Source: Liolophura sinensis (lineage: Eukaryota; Mollusca; Polyplacophora; Chitonida; Chitonidae). Taken from it: a stretch of 64,000 nucleotides of DNA. This document shows positions 48,566 through 59,459 of this stretch, piece after piece. The notes beneath the pieces were generated by a model that worked only from the letters and a program-made list of their open reading frames with translations, had not been told where the DNA came from and made no database searches. How positions within the stretch are numbered: position 1 is the stretch's first letter; every line of letters begins with the position of its first letter. A program made the position numbers and the translations under genes. The stretch is taken from NCBI RefSeq assembly GCF_032854445.1, contig NC_088296.1:9706706-9770705 (forward strand). Reading direction: 5' to 3'.

Positions 48566-49292
48566 AGAATACTGCAAATCGCAGGTGTTTGAAATTTGCC
48601 ATCAAAATTCTTGCGGATGTTATCTTTTACGGTTTTAAAAATTGTTCTCCATACGTCATTTAGATTTGCGGCCATATTGGATTTCGAGCAAAATCTTTGA
48701 ACAAGAAGAATCTTGTTAGGCGGATCCTTTTAAAATTTGATTATGCAAGTGGAGCGATACTAGTTAGATAACGGTTGACAAAAAGCTATTAAAAAAGTTT
48801 AAAGCTCAGTATTGAGTGAAGATCTGACGTCATAAAAAGTTTGGAATCCTGATATCATTTTGATACAGTGTATTTCTTGACCCTTAATTTGTATACTTTC
48901 TATGTATTTAGAACCCACGATAACTCAATGGTTCATGTACATAGTTAATATTATTCCTTTGTAGAAATAATGATCAACACGGTTTGTTGAACAAATAGAC
49001 CAGAATATACTGAAACAAGCAAGCCAAAAGAGGCTTTCTTTGTACTACGTTGTACTGTTACGTGAATATAAATATATTCAACTAACAAAGTTTTGCCCGT
49101 AAGCTGAATATAAGATATCGAATATGTATTTACAAAGTAGACATGAGTACATATACATTTATAACAAATAAAAATCAACTTCAGTGAATTTGGACATGTC
49201 ATATATCAGTATGCATTTAAATGATTTACGCTTTCAAACTAACTCTGAAAGAATAATCTGAGATATGGGGTTTACAAAATGTTCAAGCTTCA

Positions 49293-49560
49293 ATTACTGG
49301 GGCCTGCGTGGCTCAGTTGGTTAGCCCGCTAGCGCAGTGTATAATGACCCAGGAGCCTCTCGCTGTGAGTTTAAGTCAAGCTCATGCTGGCTTCCTCTCC
49401 GGCCGTACGTGGGAAGGTCTTCCAGCAACCTGCGGATGATCGTGAGTTTCCCCCTGGGCTCTGCCCAGTTTCCTCCCACCATAATGCTGGCCGCCGTCGT
49501 ATAAGTGAAATTTTCTTGACTATGGCGTAAAACACCAATCAATTAAATAAATCAACAAAT
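49293..49560 (+). mobile_element. Full-length tRNA-derived SINE, family 1
   Basis: Begins with a tRNA-like head 'ggggcctgcgtggctcagtt' (pol III A box) and has a B-box-like 'gtgagtttaagtcaag'. It continues through the conserved central block 'ccgccgtcgtataagtgaaa' and an (aaat)-type tail. The head confirms the tRNA origin of the family. Confidence 0.9.
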
Positions 49561-49736
49561 ACTAATTTCTTTATCTGCCCTTTAATTGATGTTTCTAAAA
49601 GACTTTCAACTGCATCATTCGTTGTTTGAATCTTGAAGCAGAACAGTCATAAGTACATGCAATTGAGATTTCCACAACTAACAACCGTGCATGACTTTGG
49701 ACGGTCGACATGGATCTATCCACTCAAATCGCCTGG

Positions 49737-49885
49737 AAATATTTATTAATTTATTTGATTGGTGTTTTACGCCGTACTCAAGAATATTTCACTTATACGA
49801 CGGCGGTCAGCCTTAGGGTGGGAGGAAACCGGGTAGAGCTCGGGGGAAACCCACGACCACCCGCAGGTTGCTGGCTGGCCGCGTC
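49737..49885 (-). mobile_element. SINE family 1, 3' part, minus strand
   Basis: The complement reads the central block and tail; on the plus strand 'tttatttgattggtgtttta' is followed by 'cacttatacgacggcggtca' and 'aggaaaccgggtagagctcg'. The head is missing. Confidence 0.85.
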
Positions 49886-50046
49886 TGGATGTACGCGCCA
49901 ACGACAATACTAGGCCTGGCGTGGCCGCTCGGCTGGCACGTAGTTCATTAATGCTCTGTTCATATAGTGTCCGATAGCGACCCGTGATGTTCGCGACACT
50001 GCGGAAGGCTCGGTTTTAACAAAAATGGACGCTGCCCACCACAGGT

Positions 50047-51547
50047 TCAGCTGTCTGATAGACTGATCTCAAAACTGATACTGGCCGGATCAGCTTTTCG
50101 TAGTCGCTGTCTGACCCGGTTGGCTGTCCTGGCCAAATTGGATGGTTTCAAGTTTGGCATGGCTGCACGATCGTCTGTCTCAGTCATTGCTCTTGACATA
50201 ACTTCACCCACTATCACCGGAGCTGATCGAAATACATCTTCTCTAGCCTTTCGTTTCACCTCCTTTACAGCCAGTGAAGACTTGAAAAGGCCCGGAAGAG
50301 CCTGGTGCACGTGGTCTCTAGCTCCCTTTCGGTATGTTTCATCCTTTTGAATGACAGTGGCCGGACATGTGACTTTATTATTTCTAACTCCACATCGCCA
50401 ATATACCGTGGCTCCTTTCCGTTCCTGAATAAAAGCATGTTAACAAATAAATATTAAATGTAAATTTAATATTCTGCGTATTTCACACTTTCTAAAAACG
50501 ACGAAGGTTTACTGATTTATATTTTCAATGGCCTACCTTCAAAACATACGAAAATCCACTACTGTCAACAAGCCGTTCCTTCCCCTTCTGTGACCCCTCG
50601 TCCACATGGTGATAAGTAACTGACTGACTTTGACGTTCTGCTTCCAAGGGTGTAGGGATGGGATCAAGGATTGTGCTGAAAATAGAACAGATGAATGAAT
50701 GCTTGGGGTTTAACGTCGTACTTTTTTCAGTCATATAACTACGAGGAGTCAGGTGTATATACATATAATGCGTCTCTTTGAGGCAGGGCGAGTCCATGCC
50801 GCCAAAGTTCTGCCGCCATTGAAGTATCATGCCGAAGACACCAGACATGACACCCCGCCCAGCAGTATTATAGTGAAACCAGTCCTGTTTACTTGCTCTA
50901 ACCTCTCAGCAGTGTTGAGCGCAAAGCAAGCAAAGAATCCAAACATCTTTGGTGTTAGCGTGCATGCAAATCTTTAGTTCTTGTTTGTTTGTTTGATTGG
51001 TGTTTTCACTTATATGACAGCAGTCAGTATTGTAGTGGGAAGAAACAGGGCAGAGCCCGGCGGAAACCCACGACCATCCGCAGGTTGTTGCCAGGCCTTT
51101 CCACCTACGATCGGAGAGAGAGCCAGCATGAGCTAGATCCCATTGGTAAACGGCTCCGGGTCTGCGCTGCGCTAGCACACTATAACCACCAGGTCACGGA
51201 GGCCACCCAGTTCTTATGGACAAATTTGCGAGTGTGTGATAATTGTATACTTATGTCACTTACACTTCCGATTCTTGCACTGGCTCGTCAAGACACACTC
51301 GTTCAAAGTCGTGGATTGTGGCAAGATTCGAACATTGAAGCGCAGAGATTACGTCTGATAGCGGGCAATCTCCACATCGCCAGTCTAAGAGTTCCTTTTC
51401 CTCACAACGTGTCTGCTGGTAGAACTGGCTCGTTATACCGTCAGTACATGCTAAATGCTGCCATCTGCCGCAACTATGACAATGCAATGCTTCGTCGACG
51501 CTCAGGACATTTGCGTTGCAAACAATACATAGAAATTCTTCCATCAT
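50047..51547 (-). CDS. PHD finger and FLYWCH finger protein, three exons, MULE domain absent
   Basis: Three minus-strand exons join in phase: 51264-51547 (ATG start, ends phase 2 at GTAAGT), 50537-50675 (acceptor 'ctattttcag', ends phase 0 at GTAGGC) and 50047-50424 (acceptor 'tttattcag', stop TGA at 50047-50049). The product is 266 residues. Exon 1 encodes a PHD-type C4HC3 finger: CIVC, then CHSC, H-x2-C, and W-x-C-x2-C. Exons 2-3 encode a FLYWCH finger: LVDSSGFSYVLK, then W-x-C, a Cys, and H-x-H. After it comes NLARTANRVRQRLRKADP, a stretch I associate with the N-terminal side of MULE-transposase-derived proteins. The protein then stops, so the MULE domain itself is missing. PHD fingers usually read histone tails and FLYWCH fingers bind DNA. 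The intact splicing suggests a functional or recently functional gene of transposon ancestry. Two SINEs lie in intron 1. Confidence 0.75.
50688..50890 (-). mobile_element. SINE family 2, partial, in intron 1 of the FLYWCH gene
   Basis: The plus strand reads 'gaatgcttggggtttaacgt' then 'cgtacttttttcagtcatat'. The complement is the 3' part of a tRNA-SINE ('atgactgaaaaa', 'gtacgacgttaaacccc', 'aagcattc') related to the copy at 63215. It starts about 13 bp from the exon-2 acceptor. Confidence 0.7.
50985..51215 (-). mobile_element. SINE family 1, nearly complete, minus strand
   Basis: The complement runs from a tRNA-like head ('tgggtggcctccgtgacc', 'gtgtgctagcgcagcgcag') through the central block to the tail at 'tttgtttgattggtg'. 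It lies in intron 1 of the PHD-FLYWCH gene, in the same orientation. Confidence 0.82.
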
Positions 51548-52639
51548 TCACGTCTTTACATAGAACGCTCTCTTGTTAAGTGTCAAACTTAGTCTGCTTA
51601 CCACGTTTGATGCCCAGCCTTATATACACGTAGCATCCATCAGGCGTCATTGTTCCTCTAGTTTTATTGTATACAATGTGATCGAAATCCCTGTAGGTTT
51701 GTGTATACGGAAACTAAGCCTGTGTGTAAAAACCCTTGTGTACATGGCTACTCATAAAGATCATGGTTTCTAGTAGTGAGCACGTGATCGTGCGCCCCAT
51801 GACACTGCTTCCCGTTGGGAGCCAATATCAACCCATTGTGTGGATATTGTCAGTTGGGTTTGTTCATTTTCGTTTCGCCCTCTTTCACACCTTCCCGCAT
51901 ATACAACACCCCGCGAGCAGCTTTGGATTATCAGTGAACACATCTCTGCTTCGTCTTAAATTGTATTGTGAAATTTGCTCAGCGTCAAAAAACAACATCG
52001 TTCACATGTAACACCTATCCTTAAAACAGGATATCGTTCATTTGTAACGCATGTAGAGCAAGAGTTTGAAGCACGACAGTGTTAGTTACATGGTTACTAT
52101 TATGCGGATTCCCGACACCATATATTTTCATATCCTGTCACAATGTATCCATGTAAAGAATTTATCCTGTAAAACACCCATTAGTTCAGCGCAGAAGACC
52201 GATGATTCGATTCAGTGATGTGACCATTTTTTAACAACCGAATAAAGGGATAAAACATAGACAGTAGACATTATTGAACCAGCTGCAGGATACGGAAGTA
52301 TACAGGTTCCTACACGTAGCCTCAGCTGTCCAATGAAAAGCGGTGTATTTTGTCTGATTCGGCATAAGGGAATATACACGTCCCCCAAGTGATCGTTGCC
52401 CTCCTGTGAAAATGGGAGAACTTTGTTTGATTAATCAGTATTACGGCGTTTCGGATGTACAGAAGACACTGAGTAGGTATACAAGTGGTGCCACAAAAGA
52501 AAGCTGACCATAAATACGAATTTTACAGATTTTCTGCATGCAAGACCACTATACATGTATATCTCCCTTTTGAAGAATATGGGTCATCATTTTTATACCC
52601 ATACCGCACCAAAAAATAGTCGGGCTTAAACGTAAAGAC
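51548..52639. other. Intergenic, nothing recognised
   Basis: Upstream side of the PHD-FLYWCH gene; its promoter should lie just right of 51547. Several short open frames, none with a recognisable domain or good composition. Confidence 0.5.
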
Positions 52640-52875
52640 CTGAAGTGATTAGTGTACCAGCGCGGGGCATTGAGCCCAGGAGCGTCTCATGGACACTCGT
52701 AGTGGGTTCAATTCCATCTCATACTGGCTTCCTCATACGTCGAAAGATCAGCCAGCAACTTGCGAATGGTCGTGGGTTTCCCCAGGGATTACCTCGGTTT
52801 CCTCCTACCACAATTCTGGCCACAGGTGAAATGCGGAGTACGGCGAAAAACACCAATGAAGTATATAAACACACC
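52640..52875 (+). mobile_element. SINE family 1, old diverged copy
   Basis: 'gagcccaggagcgtctcatg', 'agccagcaacttgcgaatgg', 'gtttcctcctaccacaattc' and 'gagtacggcgaaaaacacca' are all recognisable but mutated, and part of the central block is deleted. Confidence 0.75.
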
Positions 52876-53429
52876 AAGTATAGGAAATACGACAAAGAGT
52901 TCGAGAGGGATTCTGCACACAACAATCGATCGATCGAGTTGTCGGGATTTCTTGAATTTCAGCACCAAAGAAGCCGGTAACTCCCCATCCATCTACTCTC
53001 TCAAGTCGGATTTCCAAATATGGACAAATCAAGAAATGAAAGAACAGCTTTTTATCGGCAGCTGTTAGTTTTAGAGCTTGCAGACAAAACATGACATTTT
53101 TAACATCTGTAACTATGTTTTTGTACTATTTCCCTGGTATCTATGACTGTTTCCTATCAGTAAAGATGAAGTCCAGTGCCCACTTATAAAACGTACGTGC
53201 TGCATAACTGAAATACTAAGCTCAACAGACCAACTAACGTGACTCCTCACTCTATCACAGTGCAGCACTGAATCTACTTGTGGTATCCCCCTTTGGTGAA
53301 CAACCAAGTGAGAAATGGCCTAGTGTAAAAGTCTCAGGCCAGGTTTGGAAAATGAATCTCTCATCCCATTTATAAAGTAGATAAAGCGGATATAACTGGA
53401 AACAAACCACTACACTTCACCAGGTATAG

Positions 53430-53700
53430 GGGGCCTCCGTGGCTCAGTTGGATAGCGCGCTAGCGCAGCGTAATGACCCAGGAGCGTCTCACCAATGCAG
53501 TCGCTGTGAGTTCAAGTCCAGCTCATGCTGGCCTCCTCTCCGCCCGTACGTGGGAAGGTCTTCTAGCAACCTGTGGATGGTCGTGGGATTCCCCTGCGAT
53601 CTGCCCGGTTTCCACCCACCACGATGCTGATCTCCGTCGTATAAGTGAAATATTCTTGAGTACGGCGTAGAACATCAATCAAATAAATCAAATAAATAAA
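53430..53700 (+). mobile_element. Full-length tRNA-derived SINE, family 1
   Basis: The best copy in the window: head 'gcctccgtggctcagttgga', B-box-like 'gtgagttcaagtccag', central block with 'gtataagtgaaatattcttg' and a tail of (aaat)n. It also serves as reference for the truncated copies. Confidence 0.92.
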
Positions 53701-54138
53701 TCACCAGGTATATTTGTGTAAAAATTTCTGACATCAAGCCGCAGTGCGGAAGACATGAGCTGAATTCAAACCTCGAGTGTACAGGCATATTTTACTCAAA
53801 ACTAAATTACTAAGTAACAGCACATAAATTACTAAGTAACATTTGCTTTTGCTGTACACACACCCACGATGCCGGTCCCAAAGCAAAGGATTGAAGTTTT
53901 CGTTGAAAACGAATGAATAAAGGAAAGAAAGAAAAAATCATTTGCTCGGTTAGCGTATTTTCTATATAACATATCGAGTATAGCATACGATTTCACATGT
54001 CAAACAAAACAGGCAAAAGCCTTTGCATAAAATAGCCAGCGGTTTAAAACACTTATGTAATTGGTAACATGAAGATGGTATTTTATCTAACAAATTTATA
54101 CCGATACATAAAATTGTAATCACACCGGCCGGAGAGGA

Positions 54139-54140
<2 letters not shown>

Positions 54141-54189
<49 letters not shown>
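54141..54189. repeat. (TA)n microsatellite
   Basis: About 24 uninterrupted TA dinucleotides. Likely length-variable. Confidence 0.97.
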
Positions 54190-54192
<3 letters not shown>

Positions 54193-54609
54193 CATACATT
54201 CACGACTGAAATAAGGACAGATAATTACACAAGTCATCATGTTTTGATCGCTGCCTTTGTATCGATGCATATCTTCATTTTAGCCTTCTACGAATCCAGA
54301 TTCTTTGTAATTCACAAGGAATAGTTATTTAAATTAACATAAGCCAGCATTTTATCTTGATTTTCCAGGCTTACAACTAGACATGTTTTTCCCGCGTAGT
54401 TCTTTAATCTGGTTCTTTTTGTCATAAAGCGATATTATACATCATTATTATTAATAATTAATTAATTAATCTATATATATATGCAAAGTTGTCTTGTTTA
54501 TTGGAAATTATGTATATGTGTATATATTCCACTTGACGTGGGGATTGCAACCCTTTCTCAACTAGATACACATTGTTCATGAAAACAGCTGGATTTAATT
54601 TTTTTTGAA

Positions 54610-55020
54610 TTTTTCCAACCGAGTAAAATGGTTTTAAAACATCAGATTCTACTGTGATCCGTGGTGAACCACGTAGAGATTATCAGTGACGTCACATCCA
54701 TATTTTTTGCTCGAAATAACTTGTTCGAAGGTCCATTCGGTGAGTACATTCATAAATCGACATATAGAAATTTTAATGTTGATTTTATTGAAGAAATGTG
54801 GCAGTCTGTGTTTGTCAAGTTGCAAAAAGCTAGCTGATGTGAGGTCACAGTAGGCATATTAACAGGGAAAGCCATCGTAGAATTCCAACTTTTCAAATGC
54901 ATTTTACTAGGCTGAAAGAAAATTTTTTAAATCAAACTATTTTCATGGACAGTGTGTAATGGTCTTTCACCTGACATATAGGCCTACGTCATGTTAGTGT
55001 TTTCTTTGCCTTTCAAGCCA
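54610..55020. mobile_element. Partial copy of the MITE-like element
   Basis: Shares 'gtaaaatggt', 'tatcagtgacgtcacatcc', 'tttgctcgaaat' and 'ccatcgtagaattccaac' with the element at 45701. It ends in 'gttttctttgcctttcaag', the same right terminus. It has a single TGACGTCA at 54687-54694. The left terminal repeat was not found, so the copy is truncated or diverged. Confidence 0.65.
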
Positions 55021-55190
55021 TTGCGGTTTCAAACTCCATGATAGTTTATCTGAAATATTCTTTATATACATACTCTTTTGTAGTTGTCGGATGTATCCAA
55101 CCATAGGTTAGAAGCGCACCGGCCTCTCAATAAACAGTTTGCCTTTGACCTAAAATAGTGACCTCGCCCACCTTATTGAATATAAAACGG

Positions 55191-55197
55191 CAGCGAG
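55191..55197 (+). promoter_or_regulatory. Possible TATA box of LMAN1
   Basis: TATAAAA, 274 bp before the LMAN1 start codon. Plausible by position only; no transcription-start evidence exists in the sequence. Confidence 0.25.
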
Positions 55198-55470
55198 TGA
55201 CAGACTGATCAGGTGACTAAAGAAGGACGTTTTGACATACTGAAATATATGACATTTAATTTAGTAAAAGAAAGCAGCTGATGTTTGTGCGGATTCACGC
55301 TGCCTCCGTGGTCATTAATGTCATTTCAGAGCGAAATTAGTATGCCTTGTATCGCAACTTTAGTGGATAGATTATAGATACGATCAGAATTACTTCCCTT
55401 TGCCGTGCTGTTTATGGCGCGTTTATTTGCTAGTGGCGCTTTATGTTGACTTCCGCTCTAGAAGTTAAAA

Positions 55471-55630
55471 ATGGAAGCGATGTCGTGTGCATCTGTCGGC
55501 TTGTTGGTTTTGCTGTTTTCTTTTTGTCTGGGCAATTTGCCACACAAGAGATTCGAATACAAGCTCAGTTTCAAAGGTCCGCACCTGGTGCAAAAAGATG
55601 GAAGTGTTCCTTTTTGGGATTACGGCGGTG
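55471..55630 (+). CDS. LMAN1: LMAN1/ERGIC-53, first coding exon
   Basis: ATG at 55471 in good context (aaaaATGG) opens 53 codons plus one base, ending at a GTAAGT donor at 55631. The protein begins with a hydrophobic signal peptide (about residues 5-21, SCASVGLLVLLFSFCLG). Then comes the start of the L-type lectin domain: HKRFEYKLSFKGPHLVQKDG and SVPFWDYGG. This closely matches the conserved N-terminus of ERGIC-53 (RFEYKxSFKGPHL, GTVPFW). LMAN1 is a type I membrane lectin that binds mannose-rich glycans and cycles between ER and Golgi to export glycoproteins. The frame is short but the family match is strong. No further exon was found in the 8.4 kb to the right, which starts with an assembly gap 74 bp after the donor. 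LMAN1L is an alternative name but less likely. Confidence 0.85.
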
Positions 55631-55704
55631 GTAAGTTTTAAAAGTTGGCTAGTCGCCGGTGTCGACTCGGCGTGATTTGATTGGCAGCTACATACACGTG
55701 TATC

Positions 55705-55904
55705 NNNNNNNNNNNNNNNNNNNNNNNNNNNNNNNNNNNNNNNNNNNNNNNNNNNNNNNNNNNNNNNNNNNNNNNNNNNNNNNNNNNNNNNNNNNNNNNN
55801 NNNNNNNNNNNNNNNNNNNNNNNNNNNNNNNNNNNNNNNNNNNNNNNNNNNNNNNNNNNNNNNNNNNNNNNNNNNNNNNNNNNNNNNNNNNNNNNNNNNN
55901 NNNN
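55705..55904. other. Assembly gap of 200 N
   Basis: Exactly 200 N, a typical fixed-size placeholder, so the real distance is unknown. It lies inside the presumed first intron of LMAN1 and borders a satellite array, a usual cause of such gaps. Confidence 0.97.
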
Positions 55905-55919
55905 TCTGGGAACATCCTC

Positions 55920-56215
55920 TCATATACATGTACCTCACATTAGTGTGCGTCTTCCGTGCACACCCTACTGTATGCCTCACATTAGTTTATATCCTATGTG
56001 CACATCGTACTGTATGCCTCAAATTAATTTTATCTGTTTTGCTCACCCTATTGCATGCCTCACATTAGTTTGTATCTGTTTTGCCCACCCTATTGCATGC
56101 CTCACATTAGTTTGTATCTGTTTTGCCCACCCTATTGCATGCCTCACATTAGTTTGTATCTGTTTTGCCCACCCTGTTGAATGCCTCACATTAGTTTGTA
56201 TCTTTTTTGCCCTGC
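55920..56215. repeat. 42-bp satellite, block 1 (about 7 copies)
   Basis: Unit: 'tgcctcacattagtttgtat' then 'ctgttttgcccaccctattgca', period 42 bp. Related to the blocks at 57575 and 59460. Confidence 0.9.
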
Positions 56216-56239
56216 ACTCAGGGGAATAAAATGTTATCC

Positions 56240-57570
56240 GTATTAACAGTACACTTGCTGATTTTGCAAACTTGCAGTACCCTGTCATGTGTCCTGTTCT
56301 AACAGTGCACTTGCTGATTTGTACGCATGAGGTAAATATCACCCAGACAGTGAGAGGTACACTGCCATGTGTCCTGTTGTAACAGTGCACTTGCTGATTT
56401 GTACACATGATGTATATATCACCCAGACAGTGAGAGGTACCCTGCCATGTGTCCTGTTCTAACAGTGCACTTGCTGATTTGTACACATGACGTATATATC
56501 ACCCAGACAGTGAGAGGTACCCCTGCCATGTGTCCTGTTCTAACAGTGCACTTGCTGATTTGTACACATGATGTATATATCACCCAGACAGTGATAGGTA
56601 CCCTACCATGTTGTCCTGTTCTAACAGTGCGCTTGCTGATTTGTACACATGATGTATATATCGCCCAGACAGTCGAGAGGTACCCTGCCATGTGCCCTGT
56701 TCTAACAGTGCACTTGCTGACTTGTACATGAGGTAAATATCACCCAGACAGTGATAGGTACCCTGCCATGTGTTCTGTTCTAACAGTGCACTTGCTGATT
56801 TGTACACATGATGTATATATCAACCAGACAGTGAGAGGTACCCTGCCATGTGTCCTGTTCTAACAGTGAAACTTGCTGATTTGTACACATGATGTATATA
56901 TCGCCCAGACAGTGAGAGGTACCCTGCCATGTGTCTCTACCGTGAACTTGCTGATTTGTACATGAGGTAAATATCACCCAGACAGTGAGAGGTACCCTGC
57001 CATGTGTCCTCTTCTTACAGTGCACTTGCTGATTTGTACGCATGAGGTAAATATCACCCAGACAGTGAGAGGTACCCTGCCATGTGTCCTGTTCTAACAG
57101 TGCACTTGCTGATTTGTACACGAGGTAAATATCACCCAGATAGTGAGAGGCACCCTGCCATGTGTCCTTTTCTAACAGTGCACTTGCTGATTTGTACGCA
57201 TGAGGTAATATCACCCAGACAGTGAGAGGTACCCTGCCATGTGTCCTGTTCTAACAGTGCACTTGCTGATTTGTACACGAGGTAGATATCACCCAGACAG
57301 TGAGAGGTACCCTGCCATGTGTCCTGTTCTAACAGTGCACTTGCTGATTTGTACACGAGGTAAATATCACCCATACAGTGAGAGGTACCCTGCCATGTGT
57401 CCTGTTCTAACAGTGCACTTGCTGATTGGTACACATGATATATATATATATCACCCAGACAGTGAGGGGTACCCTGCCATGTGTCCTGTTCTAACAGCAC
57501 ACTTGCTGATTTGTAAGCATGAGGTAAACATCACCCAGACACCGAGGGGTACAGTACCTACTGCCCTGTT
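56240..57570. repeat. About 82-bp satellite (about 16 copies)
   Basis: Unit: 'taacagtgcacttgctgatt', 'tgtacacatgatgtatatat', 'cacccagacagtgagaggta', 'ccctgccatgtgtcctgttc'. The period is about 76-90 bp, varying with the length of the central TA part. It is sandwiched between 42-bp satellite blocks. Confidence 0.92.
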
Positions 57571-57574
57571 CTAA

Positions 57575-57950
57575 CTGTACACATCCTGCTATATACCTCA
57601 CATTAGTTTGTGTTTTCTGTGCACACCCTATTGTATACCTCACCTTAGTTCCTGTTTTCTGTGCACACCCTATTGTATACCTCACATCAGTTTGTGTTTT
57701 CTGTGCACACCCTATTGTATACCTCACATTAGTTTGCGTCTTTTGGGCACACCCAACTGTATGCCTCACAATAGTTTGTGCTCTCTGTACACACCCTATT
57801 GTATACCTCACATTAGTTTGTGTTTTCTGTGCCCACCCCCTTTGTATGCCTCACATCAGTTTGTATCTTTTGGGCACACCCTACTGTATGTCCCACAATA
57901 GTTTGTGCTCTCTGTACACACCCTAGTATATACCCCACATTAATTTGTGT
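57575..57950. repeat. 42-bp satellite, block 2 (about 9 copies)
   Basis: Same family as block 1 but a different subtype, for example 'tatacctcacattagtttgt' then 'gttttctgtgcacaccctattg'. It ends where the LINE 3' end begins. Confidence 0.88.
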
Positions 57951-57954
57951 CTTT

Positions 57955-59457
57955 GCAATGTAATGCCACTCGGGGGTCTCCTCAACAACATATACATAAA
58001 TATAGGACACGACAAGGAATTGGTTACAAACATAAATAAAAGTAAACGATATAGACAGATAATAGACCGAATAGGACTATACACATATGTGTGTAATATA
58101 TGTAACAACACAAGTATGTACACTACAAAAGAATGAATCATACCATATGTAATAAAATGAGGCTATAATGCAAGGACATAATGACTACTTACTGAAATAA
58201 TATTTATCATTATCATTTAATATAAGAAACAAATTTCCATGTTACCCATCGATTTCAAATCTCTTTGATTCTGCAATAAATTTATGCATAGTTTTTAAGA
58301 CAATTTTGTTTTTGTCAGGTTTTAGATCATCGGATCCAAATAATACTATATTACCGACATATTTTAAACACGAAAGAATCAATATTGAGTAGTTTACGCT
58401 TGGAGATATTGTTGATGTAATTTGTTCGAGCATACGCAGTCTTTGAGTGGCACATTAGGGGCATTCAAAGAAATAATGAACTAAATTTTCACATAAATGA
58501 TTACAATTTGGGCACATGCAAACATTGCTTAAATTGTACTTAAAAAGATCAGCATTCAGAGCGCTAAGTCCCATTCTCATTCGGCATTGAATAACAGAGT
58601 GGTACTAATCGAACATGTTGTACAGTTGAGCGAGTTCTTTATTTTTCTTGAAAAACAGAAATTGCTTTATTCTTCCAACTGAGGCATTGCGGATATGAGA
58701 CAGTAAAAATGTCCCAATCTTTGAGAGTTTTGGGGAAGAAAGAGGAGGAAAATAATTGAATGCAAATTTTAAAAAGTCGAACATTGTCCCTGTTTCACAG
58801 GTTGTATGTGTTTGTATCAGTGATATTTCTGCCATCTAATATCCTTTTTAGATAGGGGAGAGTCCATTTACAATTTTATGGAAGGATTCTATGGCATCGA
58901 CATCGATTATGTAAAGATTCCCATTAGAGTTCATTTAATAAACTATTGTATGATGTCTGACATTATCCTCCAGTACAGAGAAATGCCAGGCATCTTTGGA
59001 TAGCTTCAAGAGAGTTTGCCGATTTAAGGCTAGAGTTGTCGTACAGAACATTGCCATATTTGATTGACGACCTTAATAAGCTTTGGGAGAGAGTGACGAG
59101 ACATTTTCTGGAGAGAGTTTTCTTTACTCTGTAGAAAATGCTTAATGTCCTGTTTGATTTCTTTACTACAGCTCGAATGTGTTTGTTTTACTTACCATTA
59201 TATTGCAGAATGATGCCGGGGTGTTTGTGGGACCGAACGCTCTTTACATTAAATTAGGATTGCAAGGGTTACATTTTAAAGATATAAACAAGTAAACAGA
59301 TTTAAGAGCTTTAAAGTTAATAACCCATTGACTTGCCCATTTTGACAAACGATCAAGATCTCGATTTAGTTTAGCCTGTGAGTCACTTAAATTATTGATC
59401 TCTTCCAATAGTGACGTGTCGTCAGCAAAAATGTTAATATCACGTTTTGGGCGTAAC
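57955..59457 (-). mobile_element. 5'-truncated non-LTR retrotransposon (LINE), broken reverse transcriptase
   Basis: On the minus strand, from 59457 downwards, translation gives the reverse-transcriptase palm motif FADDTSLLEE (about 59400-59430), then LNRDLDRLSKWASQWVINF, typical of the sequence following motif C in LINEs. Further on come LSKIGTFLLSHIRNASVGRI (58.7 kb), RMRMGLSALNADLFKYNL and the Cys-His cluster CMCPNCNH...C...HYFFECP (58.45-58.6 kb), typical of the C-terminus of Jockey/CR1-like proteins. In-frame stops occur (between NMFD and YHSV, and after FFECP) and the middle part is damaged. The catalytic motifs upstream of FADD and the endonuclease are missing. The element lies inside the 42-bp satellite and is a dead 5'-truncated insertion. 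Confidence 0.85.
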
Positions 59458-59459
59458 TT

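Larger units (their letters stand above)
42525..49292. other. 3' flank and intergenic sequence
   Basis: No supported gene. The first part should be the 3' UTR of the giant gene. A clear AATAAA lies at 44871-44876, which would give a 3' UTR of about 2.3 kb, but other poly(A) sites are possible. Recognisable contents are a minisatellite at 43139-44010, a MITE-like element at 45701-46235, inverted repeats at 46518-46723 and a duplicated segment at 47930-48565. The rest is AT-rich and featureless to me. Confidence 0.6.
53701..55470. other. Upstream region of LMAN1
   Basis: Contains a (TA)n run, a partial MITE-like copy and a possible TATA box. No gene is supported. CpG content rises near 55300-55480, close to the LMAN1 start. 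Confidence 0.5.

Noticed and set aside
53430-53520. Functional tRNA gene
   Set aside because: The tRNA-like head is part of a dispersed SINE with a common body and tail, and it does not give a clean cloverleaf.
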